Below are positions 24,195 to 31,719 of a stretch of DNA of 43,647 bases, one piece after another. Below the pieces are notes generated by a model, which saw only the letters and a program-made list of their open reading frames with translations, made no database searches and was not told the DNA's origin. Positions within the stretch are counted from its first letter, which is position 1. The number at the start of each line of letters is the position of its first letter. The position numbers and the translations under genes are program-made. This stretch comes from Streptomyces sp. NRRL B-1347 (GTDB taxonomy: Bacteria > Actinomycetota > Actinomycetes > Streptomycetales > Streptomycetaceae): positions 1 to 43,647 of the forward strand of contig NZ_JOJM01000066.1 in the NCBI RefSeq assembly GCF_000720325.1, given 5' to 3'.

Positions 24195-24425
24195 GTGCGG
24201 CATACTGTGCGACGCGCGCCGCAGGGGGTCGAACAGGCGGGCGCTCGGCCGCGTCCTGTGCGGCGAGCGGAGCGCGCTACCAGGCACGGAGCTGCCTCGG
24301 GGGCAACTCCGGCACGGCTCGGCCTCAGGACCACTCGCATCTCACACAAGGTACCGGAGCCGGACGCCGACTCCGCGTCGCGACGAGTCACGCGTAGGAC
24401 ACAACCCGATATCGACGCTCAGTAG
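24195..24425 (+). CDS. Candidate small basic protein (76 residues)
   Basis: A GTG at 24195 follows AAGGAG with a five-base spacer, an excellent ribosome-binding site. The frame encodes an Arg-rich 76-residue peptide, MRHTVRRAPQGVEQAG... ending TQPDIDAQ. An overlapping frame from ATG 24133 (116 residues, MVDVQSPQQALRAYSS...) also has a strong GAGGAG box five bases upstream. Codon third positions are less GC-rich than in neighbouring genes for both frames, so at most one is real and both may be spurious. I recognise no domain. The ORF is divergent from the HATPase gene. Confidence 0.35.
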   Translation: MRHTVRRAPQGVEQAGARPRPVRRAERATRHGAASGATPARLGLRTTRISHKVPEPDADSASRRVTRRTQPDIDAQ

Positions 24426-24557
24426 CCTTCACGCCGTTGCCGAGTTTCTCAAGTCGATCAAGCCGTCCGCCAGCACTGCGTGACGACGCGACCCCAACGA
24501 GCGACAGCGGCTCCACGGCGTGACCCGCGCCCCGAGGGGCGAAGGACGCCCGCGCCG

Positions 24558-25445
24558 TCACAGCGCGGCGGCCAGTTCCTCCTCGGCGCGGGCCGCCGTC
24601 GTGCCGAGCCCGGCCCGCACCCAGGCCCGCTTGAGATGCAGATGCACGTCCGACTCCCAGGTGAACCCCATGCCGCCGTGCACCTGGAGGCAGTCGCGGG
24701 CGTTGCGCACGGCAGCGTCGTCGGCGAGGAGTTTGGCCCCGGCCACCTCGCCCGGATCGCCCGTGACGGCGGCCGCGTACACGGCGGCGCGGGCGACCTC
24801 GGTGCGCACGAGCAGCTCGGCGCAGAGGTGCTTGACGGCCTGGAAGGCGCCGATGGGCTGCCCGAACTGCTCGCGCTCGCGGGCGTATTGGACGGCCAGG
24901 TCACGGGTGCGGCAGGCGGACCCGAGCTGTTCGGCGGCGAGCAGCAGCGAGACGGAGGGCTCCCCGGCGGGCCCGCTCGGGACGGCTCGCCCGCCGGGGA
25001 CGCGGTGCAGCGGCGTCAGCGGGTCGACGGACCGCAGGGGTCGCGCGCCGTCGGCGTCGCCCCGGACGACGTCGGCCTCGTCGAGCCAGGGCACGAGCGT
25101 GCCGTCCACGGCGGTCACGACGACGTCGCCGGTCGCCGCCCCTTCGACGGCGCCCGCCGCGAGGAACGTCGCGACCAGGGGCCCGGGCAGCAGCGCCCGC
25201 CCGGCCTCCTCGAACACGAGCACCGCTTCGGCCGCGCCGAGGCCGAGCCCGCCGCGCGCCTCGGGGACGCACAGGGCGAAGAACCCGGCGTCGCCGACCG
25301 CCCGCCACAGCCGCCGGTCGAGGCGGGGTCCGGCCACGGCGGCCCGCAGCGCGTCCCGCCCGAAGCGGCCGGTGAGCAGCGCCCGGAAGCCGTCGCGCAA
25401 CGCCCGCTGGTCGTCGTCCGGTTGGAGGTCCACGCCGGTCCTCAC
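24558..25445 (-). CDS. Acyl-CoA dehydrogenase, beta-type subunit
   Basis: The 295-residue protein is a shortened acyl-CoA dehydrogenase. It has FFALCVPEARGGLGLGAAE near the N-terminus, ARERE then QFGQPIGAFQAVKHLCAEL, and HGGMGFTWESDVHLHLKRAW near the end. It is a paralogue of the protein at 5272-6591 but much shorter, with a reduced middle domain. The GTG start overlaps the stop of the upstream alpha-type gene (GTGA at 25442-25445), so the two are co-translated and very likely form a heteromer, as in steroid FadE pairs. A GTG at 25433 is an alternative start. Which subunit carries the catalytic base cannot be decided by reading. Confidence 0.85.
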   Translation of the reverse strand: MRTGVDLQPDDDQRALRDGFRALLTGRFGRDALRAAVAGPRLDRRLWRAVGDAGFFALCVPEARGGLGLGAAEAVLVFEEAGRALLPGPLVATFLAAGAVEGAATGDVVVTAVDGTLVPWLDEADVVRGDADGARPLRSVDPLTPLHRVPGGRAVPSGPAGEPSVSLLLAAEQLGSACRTRDLAVQYAREREQFGQPIGAFQAVKHLCAELLVRTEVARAAVYAAAVTGDPGEVAGAKLLADDAAVRNARDCLQVHGGMGFTWESDVHLHLKRAWVRAGLGTTAARAEEELAAAL

Positions 25446-26575
25446 CGCCCCTTCGGCAGGCCGAGGATCCGCTCGGCCACGATGTTCCGCTGGATCTGCG
25501 AGGTGCCCGCGGCGATGGTGTACGACAGCGAGGAGAGCCGCTCCCGCGTCCAGGGGTGGTCCAGGTCGAGGCCGCCGTCCCCGAGCACGTCGGCGGCGGC
25601 GTCGTACAGCTCCTGACGCGCGTGCGAGTAGCGCAGTTTGAACACCGAACCGCCCACGCCCGGCACACCGCCGGTGCGCTGCGCCCGGCTCACGTTCGCC
25701 TGCGTGAGGCGCCACAGGGCCTGGAACTCGGCGCTCAGGCGGCCGAGTCTGCGGCGCAGCGCCGGGTCGTCCCAGCGGCCGTTCGCGCGGGCCTCGCGGG
25801 CGAGTTCGCCGAGCACGCGGCGGCAGGCGACGACCTCCCCGACGAAGGCGGTGCCGCGTTCGAAGGACAGGGTCACCATGGTCACGCGCCAGCCGTCGTC
25901 CTCGGCGCCGAGCCTGTTGGCGACGGGCACCGGCACCTCGTCGAGGAAGACCTCGGCGAACTCCGTGGACCCGGCGAGCGTCCGCAGCGGCCGCACCGTG
26001 ATCCCGGGCGCGTCCATCGGCAGCGCGAGCCAGCTGATGCCCCGGTGCCTGGGCGCTTCGGGGTCGGTCCGCACGAGGAGTTCGCACCAGTCGGCGACCT
26101 CGGCGTGCGAGGTCCAGACCTTGGAGCCGGTCACCACGTAGTGGTCGCCGTCGCGCCGCGCGCGGGTGCGCAGCGACGCCAGGTCGGAGCCCGCGTCCGG
26201 TTCGCTGAAGCCCTGGCACCAGATCTCGTCGCCGCGCAGGATCGGCTCCAGCCAGCGCGCCCGCTGCTCGGCGGTGCCTTCGGCGGTGATGGTCGGTCCG
26301 GCGTGCAGCAGGCCGACGAAGTTCGCGCCCACGTACGGCGCCCCGGCGCGTTCGCTCTCCTCCAGGAAGATCATCCGGAGCGTGGGCGAGGCCTCCCAGT
26401 GGACCCCCGCGTACCCGGCGTCGTACAGCGCGCGCTGCCAGCCCGTGTCGTACGCGCGCCGCCCCGGCCAGTCGAGCGGGTCGGGCGGCTCGGGCAGCTT
26501 GGGAAGGACCTCCGCGAGCCAGTCCCGCAGGCGGGCGCGGAAGTCCTCTTCCTCCTCGGTGTACGAGAGGTCCAT
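25442..26575 (-). CDS. Acyl-CoA dehydrogenase, alpha-type subunit
   Basis: This 377-residue protein (ATG at 26575, MDLSYTEEEEDFRARLRDWL; a GTG at 26584 is possible) has IWCQGFSEPDAGSDLASLRT, the FAD-binding WTSHAEVADWCELLVRT and the C-terminus GTSQIQRNIVAERILGLPKGR. It is the closest relative in the window of the protein at 19870-21075. It lies directly upstream of a short beta-type dehydrogenase with overlapping codons, forming a two-gene operon under operator 8. The pair would introduce a double bond into an acyl-CoA. The substrate is unknown. Confidence 0.87.
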   Translation of the reverse strand: MDLSYTEEEEDFRARLRDWLAEVLPKLPEPPDPLDWPGRRAYDTGWQRALYDAGYAGVHWEASPTLRMIFLEESERAGAPYVGANFVGLLHAGPTITAEGTAEQRARWLEPILRGDEIWCQGFSEPDAGSDLASLRTRARRDGDHYVVTGSKVWTSHAEVADWCELLVRTDPEAPRHRGISWLALPMDAPGITVRPLRTLAGSTEFAEVFLDEVPVPVANRLGAEDDGWRVTMVTLSFERGTAFVGEVVACRRVLGELAREARANGRWDDPALRRRLGRLSAEFQALWRLTQANVSRAQRTGGVPGVGGSVFKLRYSHARQELYDAAADVLGDGGLDLDHPWTRERLSSLSYTIAAGTSQIQRNIVAERILGLPKGR

Positions 26576-26599
26576 CGGGGTCACCCGCCTCGACCGTTT

Positions 26600-26614
26600 C
26601 TGATGGTTCGTCAG
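26600..26614. promoter_or_regulatory. Operator 8 (CTGATG-GTT-CGTCAG)
   Basis: A regulon site with one arm mismatch, 25 bases upstream of the alpha-type dehydrogenase ATG. The -10 TAGCCT (26625-26620, minus strand) lies just upstream, so the site covers the expected start of transcription. Confidence 0.78.
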
Positions 26615-26677
26615 ATAGCAGGCTAACCCCGCACCCCTGGACCGACAAGGCGCGGCGCCCTACGCTCTGCGCACGAT

Positions 26678-26692
26678 CTGACGAGGCGTCAG
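26678..26692. promoter_or_regulatory. Operator 9 (CTGACG-AGG-CGTCAG), perfect palindrome
   Basis: Both six-base arms match the consensus exactly. The CoA ligase -10 TACGCT (26661-26666) is about 12 bases upstream, which puts the transcription start near 26673 and the operator immediately after it. Confidence 0.82.
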
Positions 26693-26743
26693 CACTGGGC
26701 GCCGTCGACCGTTCCGTCGTCCGGCCGTCCGAGGGGGCACCCC

Positions 26744-28303
26744 GTGACCGACACCGCCCACGCGCTCGCCGCCTGCCGCACCCTGTGGGAACTGATCGAG
26801 CGGCGCGCCGCGCTCACGCCCCGCGCCCCCGTCCTGATCCAGGCGGCCGACGACCCCGGCGACGACCGGACGCTCACCTTCGGCGGCCTGCGGGAGCGCT
26901 GCGAGCGGGTCGCGGCGGGCCTGTACGAGCGGGGCGTACGGCCCGGCACCGTCGTCGCCTGGCAGCTGCCCACGCGCATCGAGACCGCGCTGCTCTCCTT
27001 CGCCCTGGCCAGGATCGGCGCCGTCCAGTCCCCCGTCATCCCGTTCCACCGCGAGCGCGAAGTCGGCTTCGCGCTGCGCGAGTCGAAGGCGGAGTTCTTC
27101 GCGGTGCCCGGGGTGTGGCGGGGCCACGACCACACGGAGATGGCCCGCCGCCTCGGCGCGCGCGGCGTCTTCACCGCGTACGACGAACTGCCCGACGGCG
27201 ATCCGGGCGTGCTGCCCCCGCCGCCGCGCGACGGCACGGCCGTGCGCTGGATCTACTGGACGTCCGGCACGACGTCCGACCCCAAGGGCGTGCTGCACAC
27301 GGACCGTTCGCTGATCGCGGGCGGCGCGTGCCTCGGCCACGCCCTGAAGCTCACGCCCGCCGACGTCGGCTCCATGGCGTTCCCCTTCGCGCACATCGCG
27401 GGGCCCGACTACACGGTGATGCTGCTCCTGTACGGCTTCCCCGCCGTGATGTTCGAGCGGTTCGCGCTGCCGGACGCCCTGGACGGCTACCGGCGGCACG
27501 GCGTGACCGTCGCGGGCGGCTCCACGGCCTTCTACTCGATGTTCCTCGCCGAGCAGCGCAAGGACCCCGCGCGGCCGGTCCTGCCCGCGCTCAGACTGCT
27601 CGCGGGCGGCGGCGCCCCCAAGCCGCCGGAGCTGTACCACGCCGTGGTCCGCGAGCTGGGCTGCGAGCTCACCCACGGCTACGGCATGACCGAGGTCCCC
27701 ATGATCACGATGGGTTCCCCCGACGACACCGCCGAGCACCTCGCCACCACGGAGGGGCGCCCGCCCGCGGGCATGGAGATCCGCGTCACCGACGCCGCGG
27801 GCCGGGAGCTGCCCACCGGCGAGGACGGCGAGGTGCGGCTGCGCGGCGAGGCCGTCTGCCAGGGCTACCTCGACGCGGCGGCCACCCGCGAGGCCTTCGA
27901 CGCCGACGGCTTCCTGCGCACCGGCGACCTCGGCCACGTCCTGGACACCGGGCACCTGGTGCTCACCGGCCGGGCCAAGGACATCATCATCCGCAAGGGC
28001 GAGAACATCTCCGCCAAGGAGGTCGAGGACCTGCTGCACGGCCACCCCGCCGTGGCCGACGTGGCGGTGATCGGCCTGCCCGACCCCACCCGCGGCGAAC
28101 GCGTCTGCGCCGTCGTGGAACGCGCCCCCGGCGGCCCCGGCGCCCCGGACCTGACCCTCGCCGAAGCGACGGCGTACCTGCGCGCCGCGGGCCTGTCCGT
28201 CCACAAGCTCCCGGAACAGCTGGAGTTCGTGGACGAACTGCCGCGCAACGACACCCTGCGCAAGGTGCTCAAGTACAAACTGCGGGAGCGGTACGCCGAC
28301 TGA
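26744..28303 (+). CDS. AMP-forming acyl-CoA synthetase (FadD-like)
   Basis: The 519-residue protein is an ANL superfamily ligase. It has the P-loop YWTSGTTSDPKGV (about residues 170-182), the aromatic/adenine block HGYGMTEVPM, RTGDLGHVLDTGHLVLTGRAKD, GENISAKEVEDLL and the C-terminal catalytic Lys region RNDTLRKVLKYKLRE. It forms an acyl-adenylate and then an acyl-CoA, and with the ADP-forming synthetase at 12542 gives the region two routes to activate acids. GTG start after GAGGGGG. It is divergent from the alpha/beta dehydrogenase pair, and operators 8 and 9 lie in the shared promoter region. Confidence 0.88.
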   Translation: MTDTAHALAACRTLWELIERRAALTPRAPVLIQAADDPGDDRTLTFGGLRERCERVAAGLYERGVRPGTVVAWQLPTRIETALLSFALARIGAVQSPVIPFHREREVGFALRESKAEFFAVPGVWRGHDHTEMARRLGARGVFTAYDELPDGDPGVLPPPPRDGTAVRWIYWTSGTTSDPKGVLHTDRSLIAGGACLGHALKLTPADVGSMAFPFAHIAGPDYTVMLLLYGFPAVMFERFALPDALDGYRRHGVTVAGGSTAFYSMFLAEQRKDPARPVLPALRLLAGGGAPKPPELYHAVVRELGCELTHGYGMTEVPMITMGSPDDTAEHLATTEGRPPAGMEIRVTDAAGRELPTGEDGEVRLRGEAVCQGYLDAAATREAFDADGFLRTGDLGHVLDTGHLVLTGRAKDIIIRKGENISAKEVEDLLHGHPAVADVAVIGLPDPTRGERVCAVVERAPGGPGAPDLTLAEATAYLRAAGLSVHKLPEQLEFVDELPRNDTLRKVLKYKLRERYAD

Positions 28304-28312
28304 AGGACCGGC

Positions 28313-28804
28313 CTACTCGGGGACGGTGAAGTACGCCGCGAAGGCCGCCAGGATCTGGTCCTCGGTCACGGGCCCGAGGCCCTGCGCGGCCAGGGACGCG
28401 ATCTCCCGCTGCACGCCGAGCGCCCGCAGGGCCCGCTCCACGTCCGCCCCCTGCACGGCCCCGTCGCCGTCCGCCAAGGACAGCGCCGCGTGCAGGAACG
28501 GCCGTGCGATCTCCGCGAACCGCGCCGGGTTGTCCCGCAGCCGCTTCACGGCCCCGCCCACGAACTCGTCCCGGGTGATCCGCTGGTCCCCGTCGCGGTC
28601 GGCGATCCCGGCCATGCCCTGCCAGAACGCCTCCGCCCCGACGTACAGGGCCTGGCCCTTCTCGGACCGCGCGGTCACCCCGAACTCGGCGAGCAGCGCC
28701 GCGGCCGCCGTGCTGAAGTCCTCACGGGAGATGTAGCCGTTGCCGTCCTGGTCGAAGGTGGCGAAACGGGCCGCGATCTTACGCTCGTACTCGGCACTGT
28801 CCAT
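28313..28804 (-). CDS. EF-hand calcium-binding protein (calerythrin-like)
   Basis: The 163-residue protein has EF-hands DQDGNGYISREDF (about residues 17-29) and DRDGDQRITRDEF (about 68-80), each with the calcium-ligand spacing, and a later degenerate ADGDGAVQGADVERAL. This layout is that of calerythrin, a bacterial Ca2+ buffer or sensor. The ATG at 28804 has no close Shine-Dalgarno sequence. It is convergent with the CoA ligase gene and lies downstream of the STAS gene on the same strand, 306 bases away. From memory an EF-hand gene lies at the same place in S. coelicolor (about SCO4411). Confidence 0.88.
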   Translation of the reverse strand: MDSAEYERKIAARFATFDQDGNGYISREDFSTAAAALLAEFGVTARSEKGQALYVGAEAFWQGMAGIADRDGDQRITRDEFVGGAVKRLRDNPARFAEIARPFLHAALSLADGDGAVQGADVERALRALGVQREIASLAAQGLGPVTEDQILAAFAAYFTVPE

Positions 28805-29110
28805 GGTGTTCGGGCCGCCTCACTCTCATGCGGTGGAGTCTTCCGACGCGGCCGGGGCCGTGCCGGAGGTCCTTCAGGTGTCTGTTCAGCGAGCGTACGA
28901 CGCCGTCGGCCGCCGGGAGGCAGAAAAGCGACGCTTGTGCCAAGACCGCGGGAATTCTGCGACAAGGGTGTGTCGCGGACGCGCTCCGGGCCCGGCGGTG
29001 GCGCCGACGGTGGCATCCGCTCGGAAAGGTTGTATCAGCAAGCTGATCTTGACGGGTAGACGGGGTTCCGCTTGTCTTCCGGACCCGCGGGCCGACCCAC
29101 CGGACGGGCC
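28805..29110. other. Intergenic region between STAS and EF-hand genes
   Basis: This holds the presumed EF-hand promoter. A perfect six-base inverted repeat with a two-base centre (ATCAGC-AA-GCTGAT) sits at 29033-29046, next to TTGACG on the + strand at about 29049. No gene with a supported start is seen. Confidence 0.4.
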
Positions 29111-29485
29111 CTAGGCCGACAGCGGCTCCGCGGCGTCGTCGACGGCCCGCGCCGCGTCCGGGTACACCTCGAACAGGCGCCGTACGCCGAGGGCCGTGAG
29201 GACCCGGTTGACGTGCGAGCCCTCGACCGCGCCCTGGGCGGGCAGGATCAGCCGCAGCCGGCCCCGGCACGAGCGCATGAGGCGGCGCGTGGCGATCAGC
29301 ACGCCCACCCCGCTGGAGTCGCAGAACAGCACGTCGGACAGGTCGAGGACCACGCTGCGGCGGCCCTCCGCCACCGCTTCGTGCACCCGCTGGCGCAGCA
29401 CCGGAGACGTCAGGAGGTCCATCTCGCCCGAGACCCGCAGCACGGCCCAGCCCTGCTGCTCGCCGACGGCAACCTTCAGCGTCAC
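29111..29485 (-). CDS. STAS domain anti-sigma factor antagonist
   Basis: The 124-residue protein is a SpoIIAA/RsbV-type STAS domain. It has WAVLRVSGEMDLLTSPVLRQRV and VVLDLSDVLFCDSSGVGVLIATRR, where the Ser in D-S-S-G is the predicted phosphorylation site. The unphosphorylated form would bind a HATPase anti-sigma kinase and free a sigma factor. GTG start (VTLKVAVGEQQG) after GAGAGG; a longer frame upstream is Gly/Arg-rich and unlikely. It is divergent from the sigma-factor gene at 29758 and matches from memory an S. coelicolor anti-anti-sigma gene (about SCO4410). Confidence 0.87.
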   Translation of the reverse strand: MTLKVAVGEQQGWAVLRVSGEMDLLTSPVLRQRVHEAVAEGRRSVVLDLSDVLFCDSSGVGVLIATRRLMRSCRGRLRLILPAQGAVEGSHVNRVLTALGVRRLFEVYPDAARAVDDAAEPLSA

Positions 29486-29757
29486 GCGCCACGCCTCTCG
29501 TCCACCGAACCCACCGGAACCCTTCCGTCCCTCTTCATCGCGGCTGCCCCACCGTCGTTCCATGAAACACCAGGTCCTTCCCGGCACGGGAAGGGGGCGT
29601 TGCGGACGAGCCGGTCAATATCATCCGCGGCGTCCCGGGGCCCCGCGTTGCCGCAAAGAGCGGGAAAGCACGGGGAAAGAGAGGTGCGCCGTCAGGGACG
29701 CCGACTACATTCGATTCAACGGTGAAGGTGAGCACGGCGAGCGCACGAGGGGGCCGC

Positions 29758-30366
29758 ATGCCGAAGGACGCGCCGCGTCGTTGGGACCGCCGCATGCAAC
29801 AGCGGCTTGCGCACGGGGAGGCAGCGGCACTGGGAGAGCTGTACGACCGCTTCGCCTCGCTCGTGCACGGCCTCGCGCACCGGGTGCTCGGCGACGTCGC
29901 GGCGGCCGACCGCATCACGCGCGACGTGTTCACGCACGTGTGGGAGAACCCCGAGGCGTACGACCCCAAGCAGGGCCCGCTGCGCTCCTGGATCGCCACG
30001 CTCGCCCACCAGCAGGCCGTGCGCCGGCTGCGGCAGACCGAGTCCGCCGCGCTCGCCCGCGGCGGCGGGGGCACCACCGAGGACCTGGAGCGCAAGGTGC
30101 GCCGCGCCTCCGCCGCCGCCCGCGCGGACTACATCGTCACGGCCATGCCCGCCCCGCTGCGCGCCGCCCTCGAACTGGCCTACTTCCAGCGGCGCGACTA
30201 CCGCCAGACCGCCGCCGACCTCGGCGTCACCGAGGACGAGGCGCGCCGCAGGCTCCGGCTCGGCCTGCAGCTGCTGTCCACCGCCCACGACGCCACCGCG
30301 ACCGCCTTCGGCGACGACCCGTCCGATCAGGACCACGGCGCGCACGGGTACGGGAGAGCACTGTGA
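29758..30366 (+). CDS. ECF-type RNA polymerase sigma factor
   Basis: This 202-residue sigma-70 family protein has sigma region 2 (LGELYDRFASLVHGLAHRVLGDVAAADRITRDVFTHVWENPEAY) and region 4 (RAALELAYFQRRDYRQTAADLGVTEDEARRRLRLGLQLL). It is of ECF size, with a C-terminal Asp/His-rich tail. The ATG at 29758 follows GAGGGGG; a GTG at 29722 is in frame but poorly supported. Its stop overlaps the start of an anti-sigma gene, so the pair is co-translated. The STAS gene is divergent. From memory it matches about SCO4409. Target promoters unknown. Confidence 0.87.
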   Translation: MPKDAPRRWDRRMQQRLAHGEAAALGELYDRFASLVHGLAHRVLGDVAAADRITRDVFTHVWENPEAYDPKQGPLRSWIATLAHQQAVRRLRQTESAALARGGGGTTEDLERKVRRASAAARADYIVTAMPAPLRAALELAYFQRRDYRQTAADLGVTEDEARRRLRLGLQLLSTAHDATATAFGDDPSDQDHGAHGYGRAL

Positions 30367-31673
30367 ACTGGCCGGGCCGCCCCGATCCGTACGACAGCGG
30401 GGACGAGGGCACGGGACACGGGCGCGACGACGGCGGCGTCGGCAAGCCGCGCATACCGGCACCGCGCGCGTCCGTGGAGGACACCGGCGCGCCCCTGCCC
30501 GACGCGGACCCCGTCGGCGTGCCGCCCGAGCCGCTCGTGCTCGACCACCACGTCCTGAAGTCCCTCCTCGGCGCGTGGGCGCTCGCCGCCTGCTCCGCCG
30601 CGGAGTCGAGGGCCGTCGAGGAGCACCTCGGCGGCTGCGGGCCGTGCGCGGAGGAGGCGCTGCGGCTGCGGGACGCCGTCGGGCTCCTCCACCCCGAGGA
30701 GAGCCTCGACCTCGACCCGGGCCTGCGCACCCGCGTCCTGGCCAGCTGTCTGGGACGGCGCCCGCCCCGCATCCCGCTCCCGGAGTGGGCCGCTCCGTAC
30801 GACGCGGAGACCGCCCGGCTCGACGCGCTGCTCCAGGACATCGGGGACGCGGAGTGGCACGCGCCGGTGCGGCTCCGCTGGTTCGACGACGACCACCCCG
30901 TGACCCGCAAGACCACCGTCGCGGGCGTGATCGCCCATCTCCTCGCCGTCGACGGCCTGGTCGGCACCGCGCTCGGCCTCGACGACCCGCTGGGCATCGG
31001 GGCGCCGCCCAGCCTCGACCCGGGCGAGCGCACGGAGGCGTACTGGCGCGCGTCGCAGTTCCCGCCCACGCGGGCGGTGCGCGGGCCCTGGCGGGACCAG
31101 ACGCACGAGCTGATCAGGACGGTGTCCTTCGCGGGCGGCGGGTCCGGACGGCTCGCGGTGACGTACGGGGTCGCGCCGGACGCGCCCGGCGGCCCTGCCG
31201 GGCGGTTCGAACTCCCGCTGCGCGACTCCATGCTGGAGCGGGCCTTCGAGTGCTGGATCCACGCGGAGGACATCGCCCAGGCCGTCGACTACCCGTACGA
31301 GCCGCCCGCGCCGCGGCATCTGCACCACATGATCGACCTGGCGGCGCGGCTGCTTCCCGTGACGCTCGCCGAGCGGCGCCGGGCCGGACGGGCGGGGCCG
31401 CCGCGGGAACTGGTCGCCGCGGGCTCGCCGGGGCGCAGCCTGCGCCTGGAGGTCGAGGGCGTCGGGGGCGGCGAGTGGCTGATCCCCCTCGACTCCCCGG
31501 GGGCCAGCGGCTCCGCCGATCTGGAGGTCGCGCACGTGGCGCTCGACGGGGTGGAGTTCTGCCGCCTCGCCGCGGGCCACGTGTCCCCCGAGGAGGCGGC
31601 AGCGGGCCAGGTCGGCGACCGCGAGGCCATCCGCGACGTCCTGTTCGCCGCCGCGTCCCTGAGCCGCATGTAG
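30363..31673 (+). CDS. Anti-sigma factor with zinc-finger and maleylpyruvate-isomerase-like (MDMPI) domain
   Basis: The 436-residue protein starts at a GTG overlapping the sigma-factor stop (GTGA). Its N-terminal part has LDHHVLKSLLGAWALAACSAAESRAVEEHLGGCGPCAEEALRL, a zf-HC2-like H-x3-C-x2-C zinc site (H-L-G-G-C-G-P-C) typical of ZAS anti-sigma factors. The rest contains an MDMPI N-terminal DinB-like helical fold (ETARLDALLQDIGDAEWHAPVRL, GVIAHLLAVDGLVG, ECWIHAEDIAQAVDYP) and a C-terminal domain. I see no membrane segment, so it would act in the cytoplasm, perhaps sensing thiol state through zinc or mycothiol. Its co-translation with the sigma factor makes that its likely target. Confidence 0.83.
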   Translation: MNWPGRPDPYDSGDEGTGHGRDDGGVGKPRIPAPRASVEDTGAPLPDADPVGVPPEPLVLDHHVLKSLLGAWALAACSAAESRAVEEHLGGCGPCAEEALRLRDAVGLLHPEESLDLDPGLRTRVLASCLGRRPPRIPLPEWAAPYDAETARLDALLQDIGDAEWHAPVRLRWFDDDHPVTRKTTVAGVIAHLLAVDGLVGTALGLDDPLGIGAPPSLDPGERTEAYWRASQFPPTRAVRGPWRDQTHELIRTVSFAGGGSGRLAVTYGVAPDAPGGPAGRFELPLRDSMLERAFECWIHAEDIAQAVDYPYEPPAPRHLHHMIDLAARLLPVTLAERRRAGRAGPPRELVAAGSPGRSLRLEVEGVGGGEWLIPLDSPGASGSADLEVAHVALDGVEFCRLAAGHVSPEEAAAGQVGDREAIRDVLFAAASLSRM

Positions 31674-31675
31674 CC

Positions 31676-31694
31676 CCGGCCCCGCCGGGGCCGG
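31676..31694. terminator. GC hairpin between anti-sigma and purU genes
   Basis: CCGGCCCCG (31676-31684) and CGGGGCCGG (31686-31694) form a near-perfect stem around a minimal loop, placed between the convergent anti-sigma and purU stops. It is probably a bidirectional terminator. Confidence 0.65.
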
Positions 31695-31719
31695 AGCCGA
31701 TTCGCCGAAGGGGCCGAGG

